A stretch of 44,215 nt of DNA, taken from contig CAJWTC010000004.1 of the NCBI GenBank assembly GCA_913046795.1, positions 1-44,215 of the forward strand, read 5' to 3'. Position numbers and translations under genes: made by a program. The notes beneath the pieces are model-generated. The model was not told where the DNA came from. It ran no database searches and worked only from the letters and a program-made list of their open reading frames with translations. This DNA is from an uncultured Flammeovirgaceae bacterium (GTDB taxonomy: Bacteria; Bacteroidota; Bacteroidia; Cytophagales; MED-G16). Below are positions 1 through 8,866 of the stretch, piece after piece (position 1 is the stretch's first letter; each line of letters opens with the position of its first letter).

Positions 1-1098
1 TGGTCTCCCTAAGGACAGACCCCCTAACTCATCAACAACATCTCTTACTTTCCCAGATGTTGAGATGTAAGCAATCTTTGTCATACCCTCGGTATCGTAC
101 TGAAAATATAATCCCTTACCGTCCTCTTTCCAGTTTATATTACTAATATTTCTATCAAAACCCTCTGAAACTAACTTCACATTACCACCATCTGGGTCCA
201 TAACATATAATGAATTCTGCTGGTAACCTAAAAACTTGTCATCGTAACCAAGGTAGGCTATCATTTTATTATCAGGAGAAACTTTTGGAGAATAATCAGG
301 ACCGAATCTACTCGTCAATTTTGTAAGATCACCTGTAAGGATATCCATAGAGTAAATATCTGAGTTGTTAGGTTCAAAGTCTGAGTTCTCACTAAGATTT
401 GCCGAGAATAATACCTTATCTTCACCCATCCACACTAGAGAACGAATGTTCTTATCAAGGTCACTTATTTGCCTAGCAGTACCACCTTGTGTAGAAAGTA
501 TAAAGACCTGAGTGCTTCCAGGCCTCCTGTACCCACCACCATCGTACCTGTAAACCATATCATCTATTTCTATAGGTGGCTCATTCCACTTAGCCCCCTT
601 AGGCTTTTTAGGCATTTTTATTAGTTTACTGTTAGCCTTCTCTACAAATGATGTAAATAATAAGTACCTGTCATCATCTGACCAGACAATATTCCCAATA
701 GAAGATTGCATGTTGGTTAATTTCTGAGTAGAATTAGTATTTAGGTCGTGCAAATACAGCTGTGTCGTGCCGTCTACATTTGACTTGTATGTAAATTTAT
801 TACCTGAGTTGGACCACCTAGGTGCGAAGTCGTTCTTATTACCTGTTGTTACAGGCCTATTCAGAGTGCCATCAAAATTAACCATCCAGATATTAGATAG
901 ATTTCTGTCAGTCATCACATCCTTAAAATTTCTTTGGTATAAAACCTTATCTCCACTTGGAGATATTTGCGGATCTGATACGTACTCAACATCAAAGATA
1001 TCGATTGGATCAAAAGTACCTGAGACTTGAGAGCTAACCGTATTACTGAAAATTACAAAAAATGTTGTTAGGAGCGTTTTAAATGATATTCTTTCCAT
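1..1098 (-). CDS. S9-family peptidase (prolyl oligopeptidase/acylaminoacyl-peptidase type), N-terminal part only
   Basis: The reading frame is open from an ATG at 1098 down to base 1, giving 366 codons; the C-terminal hydrolase domain lies outside the window. Residues 1 to about 23 form a signal peptide ending near VSSQ. What follows is a WD40/TolB-like beta-propeller with repeated blades such as DPQISPSGDKVLYQ, APRWSNSGNKFTY and SPKVSPDNKMIAYLGY, as in the N-terminal half of exported S9 peptidases. Such enzymes cleave oligopeptides in the periplasm or at the surface. The Ser-Asp-His triad cannot be checked here because it would be in the missing part. The gene is divergent from the aminotransferase. 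A pure TolB-like propeller is possible, but the family of secreted S9 peptidases in Bacteroidota fits better. Confidence 0.82.
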   Translation of the reverse strand, partial: MERISFKTLLTTFFVIFSNTVSSQVSGTFDPIDIFDVEYVSDPQISPSGDKVLYQRNFKDVMTDRNLSNIWMVNFDGTLNRPVTTGNKNDFAPRWSNSGNKFTYKSNVDGTTQLYLHDLNTNSTQKLTNMQSSIGNIVWSDDDRYLLFTSFVEKANSKLIKMPKKPKGAKWNEPPIEIDDMVYRYDGGGYRRPGSTQVFILSTQGGTARQISDLDKNIRSLVWMGEDKVLFSANLSENSDFEPNNSDIYSMDILTGDLTKLTSRFGPDYSPKVSPDNKMIAYLGYDDKFLGYQQNSLYVMDPDGGNVKLVSEGFDRNISNINWKEDGKGLYFQYDTEGMTKIAYISTSGKVRDVVDELGGLSLGRP

Positions 1099-1162
1099 TT
1101 TATTTATTATATTTAATTTATTCACATTGAAAGTCTATAATAAAAGTAAAAATTTTAGTGAT

Positions 1163-2281
1163 ATGAACAACCAAATAAGCAGAAGAAATTTAGTGAAACT
1201 ACTTGGAGTGTCAGGGATAACATTACCTCTTGCCGGTGTTGCAAACGCATCAGATCCGTTCCCTTCTAAAGTAATAAGAAAATCCGGAGAACCCGTTAAA
1301 TTAAGTTCTAACGAAAATCCCTACGGACCATCTGATAATGTGAGGAAAGCAATAATAAATGCATTCGATGAAGCGTGCAGGTACCCGTACGGTAAAGTAT
1401 CAGAGCTAGAGGAGAAGATTGCCAAAAGAGAAGGTGTGAGTCCAGACATGGTTCTTGTGACAGGTGGTTCTAATGAAGCCCTCAGGGCGACAGGTCGTCA
1501 CTTTGGAATTGAGAAGAAAGAGATTATAGCTTGTAAGCCTACTTACCTAGCTCTGATGACATATGCAGAAGACTTCGGATGTGATATAAACTGGGTTCCT
1601 CTTGATGATGAACTTAAGTATGACCTAAACGAAATATCCAGAAGAGTATCTGACAAAACAAGTATGGTATTCATCTGTAACCCAAATAACCCAACAGGCA
1701 CAATGAATACGGCTATCGACCTAGAGGATTTCTGTCTGTCCACCTCCAAGAAGACTTGTGTATTTGTAGACGAGGCATATTATGACTACTCTATTCCTGA
1801 CGGCTACCCTACTATGACCAAGTTGGTAAAAGAGGGTCACGACATAATTGTTTCCAGGACATTCTCTAAAGTTTATGGATTAGCAGGAGTAAGGATTGGC
1901 TACATAATTTCAAATGCCGAGAGGATAGCAGAAATTAAGAAATGCACAATGGCAGGAACTAATATGTTAGCTACACACGCTGCAATAGCAGCTTATGACG
2001 AGACTGATTTCTTTGAGTTCAGCCTGAATAAAAATAAGGAGGCACTAAATACTTTCTACAAAACCTTTGACGAGCTTGGGCTTGAGTACAGAAAATCTTA
2101 CACAAATTTTGTGTTCTTTAAATCTGGCAAACATATCGATGAATTTGGGAAAGATATGTTAGGGAGAGGTTATATTGTAGGCAGGCCATTTCCACCCTAC
2201 TATGAATGGTGCAGGATAAGCACGGGAAGAGTTGAAGATGTTAACGCATTCTGCGAGGAGCTGAAGAGATACTACTCCTAA
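1163..2281 (+). CDS. Tat-exported class I/II (HisC-like) PLP aminotransferase
   Basis: A fold-type I PLP aminotransferase related to histidinol-phosphate aminotransferase, 372 residues from this start. Visible landmarks: SSNENPYGP near residue 48 (substrate end), CNPNNPTGT at 172-180, DEAYYDY at 203-209 and the PLP lysine K236 in SRTFSKVYGLAGVRIGY. Residues 6-8 are a twin arginine (SRRNL) followed by a hydrophobic segment and ANAS, i.e. a Tat signal, so the folded, PLP-loaded enzyme is probably exported. I chose the ATG at 1163 because it places the twin arginine near the N-terminus; an ATG at 1127 would add 12 polar residues. The substrate cannot be read from sequence. It stands alone, divergent from the S9 peptidase, away from any his genes. 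A terminator follows. Confidence 0.85.
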   Translation: MNNQISRRNLVKLLGVSGITLPLAGVANASDPFPSKVIRKSGEPVKLSSNENPYGPSDNVRKAIINAFDEACRYPYGKVSELEEKIAKREGVSPDMVLVTGGSNEALRATGRHFGIEKKEIIACKPTYLALMTYAEDFGCDINWVPLDDELKYDLNEISRRVSDKTSMVFICNPNNPTGTMNTAIDLEDFCLSTSKKTCVFVDEAYYDYSIPDGYPTMTKLVKEGHDIIVSRTFSKVYGLAGVRIGYIISNAERIAEIKKCTMAGTNMLATHAAIAAYDETDFFEFSLNKNKEALNTFYKTFDELGLEYRKSYTNFVFFKSGKHIDEFGKDMLGRGYIVGRPFPPYYEWCRISTGRVEDVNAFCEELKRYYS

Positions 2282-2302
2282 AAAATATTTTTTTAAACAA
2301 AA

Positions 2303-2331
2303 AAAAAGTGAGAACTATGTTCTCACTTTTT
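2303..2331. terminator. Bidirectional intrinsic terminator
   Basis: Perfect 8-bp stem GTGAGAAC / GTTCTCAC (2308-2315 with 2319-2326) around a TAT loop, extended by an A-run on the left and a T-run on the right. It therefore works on both strands. It sits between the convergent aminotransferase and PKD lipoprotein genes. Confidence 0.85.
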
Positions 2332-2353
2332 CATTTAGTATAGAATCTATCTA

Positions 2354-3547
2354 TTACTTTTTCAAGTGTACATTCCATCTGTTATCACCAGCACCGTAGT
2401 CGATAGTAAGTATCAAGTCAGTAGGAGAAATTTCCTCAACTTTATACTGTCTACTTGCAGCAACACCATCTTCACCACCATTATGCGCCTTCGCAATACC
2501 AAGGTAGGCACCATCACCAGTTACGGTCAACATATCTCCATCAAGGGTATATGTGAAGTCTCCGTCAACATATGGAGCAACAGGAGTATCGCAACCTTCA
2601 GGATCTTTTCCTTGCCATGGCTCTATAAAAGCATCACCATCGTGCATTGTCTTAAATGTACCGTCTGCAGCAAAATTATATCTGTCGTTATCCATACAAG
2701 GCCTGTCACCACCAGTGTCAGACTCTCTGACAAAATACCACCATGCACCTTCCCACTTGAGAGGCTCCCAAGCCACAGAAAGGGCGTGAATTTTCCAGTC
2801 ACCTAATAACATTTCAGCTGGAGTAGAACATGTCTCCGCACAAGTATTAAAACACTTGCTATCAAGTGTGACGTTTTCTTCTAAATTTGTAAGTTCTATA
2901 GATCTATTCCAGTATGGAGATCCAGCAGCTTGGTAAGCACAAGCATCGTTCTCATCAAAAGACTCTTGACGACCCCAGTCATTAACAATAAACTTATACT
3001 CATAAAGACTATTGGTTAATAACGGAATTGTAATCACATAAATACTGTCATTGTCATCATCAGTCATTACGTGAGGTGAACCAGGTCCAGAAAAACCTTC
3101 AAATGTTCCAGTTAATTTAACAACATCTGTAGAAGATAATATTTCATTTCTCATATCAACTGTAAATGTAACATTTGCAGAATCGTATGTCGGTAAATTA
3201 ATTTGGACAGATTGAGTATTGGTATTTTTCCAACCCATAGCATTACTTGTACCTGCAGCAGTAGCAGTCAATGTTACAGCAAACTGACCCGCACCAGTAT
3301 ATGTGTGAGATGGATTAGCTTCAGATGATCCGTTACCATCGCCAAAGTCCCAGTTGTAAGAAACTGCACCTGTAGAGCTGTTTGTAAAAGACCATGTAAA
3401 AATATCACTTTGTGATTGCGTTGCCGTGAAAGCTGCAACAGGTTCGGTTCCGTAGATGGCCTCAGGAAGGCTCTCATCACAGCTAAAAGCGACTGCAGTT
3501 AACAAAACAACAAGAAAAAGAAAAGAAAAAGATTTTCTTGATTTCAT
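2354..3547 (-). CDS. PKD-domain lipoprotein with a putative carbohydrate-binding domain
   Basis: A 397-residue surface or periplasmic lipoprotein. The signal ends in AVAFSC, with C23 as lipid attachment site. Residues about 35-110 form a PKD domain (YNWDFGDGNG, PSHTYTGAGQFAVTLT). Residues about 120-215 look like a starch-binding/E-set domain of the SusE/SusF or CBM48 kind (VKLTGTFEGF, YEYKFIVNDWGRQE). The rest, from LLGDWKIHALSV, resembles a lipocalin-like 'WKI' domain; this last assignment is tentative. No catalytic motif is visible. It lies 117 bp downstream of the GH13 amylase on the same strand, which suggests glycan capture for that enzyme, but this is inferred. Base composition is slightly less AT-rich than in the genes to its right. 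Confidence 0.75.
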   Translation of the reverse strand: MKSRKSFSFLFLVVLLTAVAFSCDESLPEAIYGTEPVAAFTATQSQSDIFTWSFTNSSTGAVSYNWDFGDGNGSSEANPSHTYTGAGQFAVTLTATAAGTSNAMGWKNTNTQSVQINLPTYDSANVTFTVDMRNEILSSTDVVKLTGTFEGFSGPGSPHVMTDDDNDSIYVITIPLLTNSLYEYKFIVNDWGRQESFDENDACAYQAAGSPYWNRSIELTNLEENVTLDSKCFNTCAETCSTPAEMLLGDWKIHALSVAWEPLKWEGAWWYFVRESDTGGDRPCMDNDRYNFAADGTFKTMHDGDAFIEPWQGKDPEGCDTPVAPYVDGDFTYTLDGDMLTVTGDGAYLGIAKAHNGGEDGVAASRQYKVEEISPTDLILTIDYGAGDNRWNVHLKK

Positions 3548-3664
3548 TTTAGTATAGTTTAGTTTAAAATATTTTAAAGTTACTTAGTTAGTAATAGGCA
3601 ATATTAAGAAATATTTAAGAAAAAATTAAGTTTATATTTAGATTTTAATAGGAATATAAGTCAC

Positions 3665-6445
3665 CTAATTCTTAATTACCCTTAACGTAAAAGAATCTGT
3701 ACTAGATGTAACCTTTAGAAAATAAATACCATCCGAAAATTCTGAGACATCCTTCATTAAAAAAATACCTTCAAATTCAGTATTATCAATTTTCTTACCA
3801 TTAGAATTAGTGAAGGTTATATCGTAATTGTCCCATGTTGGAAGTTGAACGTTTAACTTTTCTGTAAAGGGATTGGGATATATATTATAATTTTTATGAA
3901 TTAAACTCTCTGCACTCAGAGTTAATCCTATATCGTCCTCTATTTGTGTCTTCCCATCAGCTATAATAAAAAAATGACCAGGCTGAAGAGGACTTTCTGC
4001 AAGTACCGACTTATCGACTGACATATTATTATTGAAGATGTCATATAAATCTCCATCTGGGAATAGATTTATTGGAATTTTGATGCTTTCAAGACCAAAA
4101 TTGCCAATTATGAGTACCTCAGATATGATTTCATTATTATCTTCAGATAACAGCTTAATATATTTAAGTTCTGATGATAGATTGACACTAAAATTAGATG
4201 TATGAAATATCTTTTCAGTATTTCTCAGGGACAATATCCTGGACCATGTATCATATAGCTGGACTCTCCTTATATTTTCTTGCATTCCAAGTGCAAAGGC
4301 AGATTCTTTATTTGATAGTCTGCAGTCATTACTTATTGTGCCATCGACACACGTGTTAATACTCACATCGTAGCCAAGCTCACCAAATTGCCAAATCATT
4401 TTCGGACCAGGAATTCCAAAAAACAATGCCCCTGCAGTCTTCATTCTATTTATTGCATTATCAAAATACTTGGCGTCATAAGATCCACTGGAGTTGCCAT
4501 ATTCTAAATTTTTATACATGAGCCTTTCCTTGTCGTGACTCTCCATAAAACCGACCAGAGTTGGATTACTAAAACCCCTATTTTTATATGATATACCACT
4601 AAAATCAGAGTCATATCCCATAGTTGCCTCATTATAATTATAATTTTCCTCTCCCCAAGTGAGTATCTCATGATCTGAGAATACCTTCTCCTCTAAACCC
4701 TGAAAATGCTCAAATATGATATAACTATCAGGATCAATAGACCTTACATCATCAGCTACCGACTTAAGGTAACTAACCCTTGAAGACAAATACTTATCTG
4801 CAGTGCTTTCATTTGTAAATCCCTTAGTAAGATCAAACCTAAGGCCATCTATATGATATTCCTTGATTAGGTAAGAGTTAACTCTTTTCATGTAGTCTCT
4901 AACATATGAGAACTCATGGTTTATATCATTGAAATAATTTAGGTAAGATTCAGAAACAGGAGAAATCTGAAAGAAATCATTCTCTTGGGTTGGATCACCA
5001 TCGTATGAGTTAGGGTCAGTGTTCCAGAGTCTATAGTATGGGTTTTGGCCCGTAGCATGATTATAAACCACATCTACAATAACCGCAATACCCCTCTTAT
5101 GACACTCATTTATCAGTTTTTTTAACTCTTTTGGTGACCCGTAAGCCTTATCTATTGCCATGTGAAATGAGGGGTTATATCCCCAGCTCTCATTACCATC
5201 AAATTCATTAACAGGCATTAACTCAATTGCATTAACTCCTAGGTTCTCTATATAGTCAAGCTTATCGTATATAGATTTAAAACTTTTTTGTTTATCAAAA
5301 TCTCTCACTAAGATCTCATAGATTATTAACTCTTCCTTTTTTGGCCTGATAAATCCCTGATCTTCCCAATTAAAATTTCTATCCATCACTAGAACTGAGG
5401 CAGCATGTTTATTACCAGAAGGGTAAGAAGGCAAATCATAAAAACCACAAGCTTGAGAGAGACATAAATACGAATCGTGGTTAGAGTCAAGTATTAACTC
5501 CGAGTACGGGTCGGCTATTGATATTAAACCATCAACGACATACTGATAAGAATAAATTTCATTTACACTTAAGTCATCTAAAACATACCAGAAACGTTTG
5601 AGAACTGGATCATAATTCATTAGGTAGGAACTTTCTAAGTCCCAATTATTGAAGGATCCGTTTAGTTGTACAAATTCTTTACCAGGCGCAAAAAGGAGAA
5701 ATACTACTTTTCCGCCCTGCAAGTAATTTACTCCATCTTCTAAACTTGAGTATGGGACTTGTAGATTAGAAACATCTGGCTTTATTATTACCTCAAAGCT
5801 TCGTGTTATCTCGTCTCCTGAGCCTATATCTTCTGCTCTAAGATAGTACTTAGAATTTTCTGAAATATTCTGAATGAGGTAGCTGTATGATTTAGAAGAA
5901 TTCTTTTTATGGATAAGTTCACCGCCTTCATACAAAGCAAAATTTACCTTGGTATCAGTTTCAGCTCTCACATTTTGACTGGCACCGCTGTCAATAACTA
6001 AATATGATTCTAACGGCTCTAATAGATCAAAAGAGAAAATTCCCACATCAATGTAATGGTCCTGAGTCTTCTTATCTCCAGATCCATCTTTAGACTTAGC
6101 CAACAATCCAATCCTTTCAATTCCTGTGTCGCCATAGAAATCTGTGGGTCTGAAGGTGTAGCTAAAAGAATCATCCTGATTATTTACCATCTTCATCTCA
6201 TCATCAGAGTTATTCCATTGTCCATTCCAGTTCGAGTCAGGATTTGTAGGTGAACCGTCTGATTTAGTGTACCATGTCCAAAGGAAGATGTCATTCTCAC
6301 CTGATAAGTTACCCGAATTGATTTCAGATACTGTTACAGTTATTAAATCAGATTCAGAAAAAGGATAAGGAACCACTTCCCAGTTACCAGTAGGAACCTG
6401 AGAATATAAACTTTGAGTCAAGAATATGAATAAAAGATACCTCAA
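3665..6445 (-). CDS. Secreted GH13 alpha-amylase with T9SS sorting domain
   Basis: A 926-residue glycoside hydrolase family 13 protein. All four classic GH13 regions are present: DVVYNH (458-463), GLRFDLTK with nucleophile D538, IIFEH with acid/base E579, and ESHD with H637/D638. Upstream of the barrel are two beta-rich domains; the second (about 245-320, LFAPGKEFVQLNGSFNNWD) is CBM48-like. The last ~75 residues, from YPNPF to FTLRVIKN, are a type A T9SS C-terminal domain, so the enzyme is exported by T9SS and cleaved or anchored at the surface. The N-terminus is a signal peptide ending at LYSQ. The only usable start is TTG at 6445; no in-frame ATG lies between it and the upstream stop. Expected role: hydrolysis of starch-like alpha-glucans. 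No susC/susD pair is in the window. Confidence 0.93.
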   Translation of the reverse strand: MRYLLFIFLTQSLYSQVPTGNWEVVPYPFSESDLITVTVSEINSGNLSGENDIFLWTWYTKSDGSPTNPDSNWNGQWNNSDDEMKMVNNQDDSFSYTFRPTDFYGDTGIERIGLLAKSKDGSGDKKTQDHYIDVGIFSFDLLEPLESYLVIDSGASQNVRAETDTKVNFALYEGGELIHKKNSSKSYSYLIQNISENSKYYLRAEDIGSGDEITRSFEVIIKPDVSNLQVPYSSLEDGVNYLQGGKVVFLLFAPGKEFVQLNGSFNNWDLESSYLMNYDPVLKRFWYVLDDLSVNEIYSYQYVVDGLISIADPYSELILDSNHDSYLCLSQACGFYDLPSYPSGNKHAASVLVMDRNFNWEDQGFIRPKKEELIIYEILVRDFDKQKSFKSIYDKLDYIENLGVNAIELMPVNEFDGNESWGYNPSFHMAIDKAYGSPKELKKLINECHKRGIAVIVDVVYNHATGQNPYYRLWNTDPNSYDGDPTQENDFFQISPVSESYLNYFNDINHEFSYVRDYMKRVNSYLIKEYHIDGLRFDLTKGFTNESTADKYLSSRVSYLKSVADDVRSIDPDSYIIFEHFQGLEEKVFSDHEILTWGEENYNYNEATMGYDSDFSGISYKNRGFSNPTLVGFMESHDKERLMYKNLEYGNSSGSYDAKYFDNAINRMKTAGALFFGIPGPKMIWQFGELGYDVSINTCVDGTISNDCRLSNKESAFALGMQENIRRVQLYDTWSRILSLRNTEKIFHTSNFSVNLSSELKYIKLLSEDNNEIISEVLIIGNFGLESIKIPINLFPDGDLYDIFNNNMSVDKSVLAESPLQPGHFFIIADGKTQIEDDIGLTLSAESLIHKNYNIYPNPFTEKLNVQLPTWDNYDITFTNSNGKKIDNTEFEGIFLMKDVSEFSDGIYFLKVTSSTDSFTLRVIKN

Positions 6446-6485
6446 ATTGAGTTGATTATATTTCCTAAATTACTAAATTAATACA

Positions 6486-7922
6486 ATGAAACATTATTTA
6501 TTCTGCATCCTTTCTATTCTGGTGATGTCATGTAATATTCCAAAAGAAAACATTCAACCAAATTTCGTTATTATTTTCATGGATGATCTAGGGTATGGAG
6601 ACATAGAAAACTTTGGTGCTGTCAACTACAAAACTCCAAATATTAATATGATGGTTAATCGCGGAATGCTTTTCACAAACTTTTATTCCCCACAGGCTGT
6701 TTGTAGTGCTTCCAGAGCAGGCCTTCTTACTGGAACTTATCCTAATAGAATTGGAATAAGCGGCGCTCTCATGCCTTATTCTAACCACGGAATTCATGAA
6801 GATGAGAAGACAATTGCAGAAATTCTAAAGGAAAAAAATTATGCTACAGGAATTTTTGGGAAGTGGCATTTAGGTCATCACGAAAAATTTTTACCTACTA
6901 ACCACGGATTTGATACATATGTTGGAATACCTTATTCTAACGACATGTGGCCTGTAGATTTTAAGGGAGACCAAATATCAGATTCATCAAATTGGAGAAA
7001 GAAGACATATCCACAACTCCCTCTGATTGAAAACTTACAAAAAATAAGGGAAATAAAGACCCTTGATGACCAGGCAGAACTAACAACCTTATACACAGAT
7101 AAATCTGTTGATTTCATTAAAAGCAATAAAGGAAAACCATTTTTCTTATACCTGCCTCATTCGATGCCTCACGTACCTATCGCTGTTTCAGAAAAATTCC
7201 TTGGGAAAAGTGAGCAAGGTCTTTACGGAGACCTAATGATGGAAATCGACTGGTCCGTGGGAGAGATAATTAGAGCATTAGAAGAAAATAATATATTAGA
7301 TAATACTCTAATTATTTTCACAAGTGACAATGGCCCCTGGTTAAATTTTGGTAACCATGCTGGATCAACGGGAGGATTGAGAGAAGGGAAAGGAACGTCT
7401 TTTGAGGGTGGACAGAGAGTTCCAACAGTTATGATGTGGCCAGATGTTATTCCAAAAGGGAAAATAGCAAACCAACTATCTTCAGCAATTGATATCTTAC
7501 CTACTATAAATTACATCGTTGACGGGAAACTTCCTGACCATAAAATTGATGGTATAAATATCATAGATATCTTAAGGGGAGAGGATAAAAAACCTAGAAA
7601 AGAATTTCTATATTATTACGGAAATAATAACCTCGAGGCTGTAAGAAAAGATAACTGGAAATTACTTCTACCTCATACCTCTAGATCCTATAAAGGAGTC
7701 TTGCCAAATAATGATGGATTCCCAGGAAAATATAATACAATAACAACTGGACTAGAATTATATAACTTAAGAAGAGACCCCGGAGAAGAATATAATGTAA
7801 TAATGAAATACCCTGATATTGCTGAAGAATTACTAGAAATAGCTGAAGAAGCAAGAAAAGATATGGGAGACAATTTAACAGAAATGAAAGGAATTAATGT
7901 AAGAAAACACGGAACACTATGA
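6486..7922 (+). CDS. Type I sulfatase lipoprotein (arylsulfatase family)
   Basis: A 478-residue S1-family sulfatase. Residues 27-40 hold the metal-binding FVIIFMDDLGYGD segment. C73 in CSASRAGLLTG is the cysteine that is converted to formylglycine in active enzymes. Other expected active-site residues are K126/H128 in GKWHLG, H225 and D281/N282 in TSDNGPW. The N-terminus is a lipoprotein signal with C16 (VMSC), so the protein is membrane-anchored. Substrate is not readable from sequence; sulfated algal glycans or aryl sulfates are usual for marine Bacteroidota. No formylglycine-generating enzyme is in the window. The stop overlaps the start of the next gene by 4 bases (ATGA), so the two are probably co-translated. 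Confidence 0.93.
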   Translation: MKHYLFCILSILVMSCNIPKENIQPNFVIIFMDDLGYGDIENFGAVNYKTPNINMMVNRGMLFTNFYSPQAVCSASRAGLLTGTYPNRIGISGALMPYSNHGIHEDEKTIAEILKEKNYATGIFGKWHLGHHEKFLPTNHGFDTYVGIPYSNDMWPVDFKGDQISDSSNWRKKTYPQLPLIENLQKIREIKTLDDQAELTTLYTDKSVDFIKSNKGKPFFLYLPHSMPHVPIAVSEKFLGKSEQGLYGDLMMEIDWSVGEIIRALEENNILDNTLIIFTSDNGPWLNFGNHAGSTGGLREGKGTSFEGGQRVPTVMMWPDVIPKGKIANQLSSAIDILPTINYIVDGKLPDHKIDGINIIDILRGEDKKPRKEFLYYYGNNNLEAVRKDNWKLLLPHTSRSYKGVLPNNDGFPGKYNTITTGLELYNLRRDPGEEYNVIMKYPDIAEELLEIAEEARKDMGDNLTEMKGINVRKHGTL

Positions 7923-8698
7923 AAAAATATTATATTTTATTTCTACTATGGGTATCAGGCTGTAATCAAATAGCTCACGAAACAACTAATGAATATAAAA
8001 TTCAAGCTCAAGTTTGGACTCAAAATGCTGCAGAGTACAGAGCTTTATGCTACCAGGCATTTAACGCTGCAAAATTTAATTTAGATGCATTTTTGTTTTT
8101 TGAAAAAAAATACGAAAAGCCTCTCGCCATTATAGCTGATGTAGATGAGACTGTACTAGATAACAGCCCCTACGATGGAAAACTAATCCTAGATAACATC
8201 TCATATAACAGAAAGAGTTGGGTTGAGTGGGGAAACTTAGAAAAAGCAGAAGCTATCCCTGGATCATTAGAATTCTTAAAGTATGCTTCAGGAAAGGGTA
8301 TTGAAATATTTTACATTTCTAATAGGTACTCTGAACAACTTCAGGGAACAGTAAATAATCTAAAAAAGATAGGTTTTCCAAATGCCGTAAACTCTAACGT
8401 TTTATTAAGATCAGAAAGCCGTAGTAAGAGTGAAAGGAGAAAGTTAGTATTTGATAACTACCAAGTTATAATGCTGATAGGAGATAATTTAGCTGACTTT
8501 AACGATGAGTTTGAAGAGAAGTTATCAGAAGAAAGAACAAACTATACTGATAATCTCAGAAATGAATTTGGTACTAAGCTTATTGTTCTACCAAATCCAA
8601 ATTATGGTGATTGGGAGTCTAATGGTATTTTTGAAGGAAAGAGTTTAAATGATTATCAAAAGGATTCTGTAAGAAGAACAAAGATTAACTCATATTAA
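7919..8698 (+). CDS. HAD-type acid phosphatase, lipoprotein e(P4)/class B family
   Basis: A 259-residue member of the lipoprotein e(P4) family, exported phosphatases that remove 5'-phosphate from nucleotides. The HAD nucleophile motif is ADVDETVLDNSPYD, with D74 and D76. Motif II is in YISNR near residue 142, and GDNLADF gives the motif IV acidic residues. The signal ends in WVSGC, so C15 should be lipidated. It overlaps the sulfatase by 4 bases, and both are membrane-anchored hydrolases that release inorganic ions from esters. Length is normal for the family. Confidence 0.9.
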   Translation: MKKYYILFLLWVSGCNQIAHETTNEYKIQAQVWTQNAAEYRALCYQAFNAAKFNLDAFLFFEKKYEKPLAIIADVDETVLDNSPYDGKLILDNISYNRKSWVEWGNLEKAEAIPGSLEFLKYASGKGIEIFYISNRYSEQLQGTVNNLKKIGFPNAVNSNVLLRSESRSKSERRKLVFDNYQVIMLIGDNLADFNDEFEEKLSEERTNYTDNLRNEFGTKLIVLPNPNYGDWESNGIFEGKSLNDYQKDSVRRTKINSY

Positions 8699-8730
8699 CA
8701 AGTAAGTAATACTTTTAAAATGATTTTTTG

Positions 8731-8804
8731 TGATTCCGGAAGGACTCGAACCTTCAACCTACTGCTTAGAAGGCAGTTGCTCTATCCAGTTGAGCTACGG
8801 AACC
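8731..8804 (-). tRNA. tRNA-Arg (anticodon TCT)
   Basis: On the minus strand the sequence from 8804 folds into a complete cloverleaf: acceptor GGTTCCG paired with CGGAATC (one G-T pair), D-arm with AGCTC..GAGC, anticodon loop CTTCTAA between ACTGC and GCAGT, and T-loop GGTTCGAGTCC. The anticodon TCT reads AGA/AGG, abundant arginine codons here. Discriminator is A at 8731. The 3' CCA is not encoded. A good promoter lies just upstream. Confidence 0.97.
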
Positions 8805-8816
8805 AGATAATGATGG

Positions 8817-8847
8817 CAAATGTAAATCTATTAATTTACTATTGCAA
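8817..8847 (-). promoter_or_regulatory. Promoter of tRNA-Arg
   Basis: On the minus strand there is TTG at 8847-8845, a 20-base spacer and TACATTTG at 8824-8817. This fits the Bacteroidota promoter pattern (TTG, about 19-23 bases, TAnnTTTG). The -7 box ends 12 bases before the tRNA 5' end. It lies within the 62-bp gap after the second DoxX gene. Confidence 0.72.
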
Positions 8848-8866
8848 GAGGTGATTCTGTAGGTAT

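Noticed and set aside
767..1030. An 87-codon plus-strand frame opposite the S9 peptidase gene
   Set aside because: The minus-strand beta-propeller reading is continuous through the region and has clear repeats; this frame has no features.
2366..2806. A 146-codon plus-strand reading frame opposite the PKD lipoprotein gene
   Set aside because: It lies fully within the opposite strand of a well-supported gene, has no recognisable domain and no start context. It is a shadow of that gene.
1..3547. A horizontally transferred island, because these genes look less AT-rich than those to the right
   Set aside because: The difference is modest and may reflect expression level. No integrase, tRNA junction, repeat or insertion sequence marks a border.
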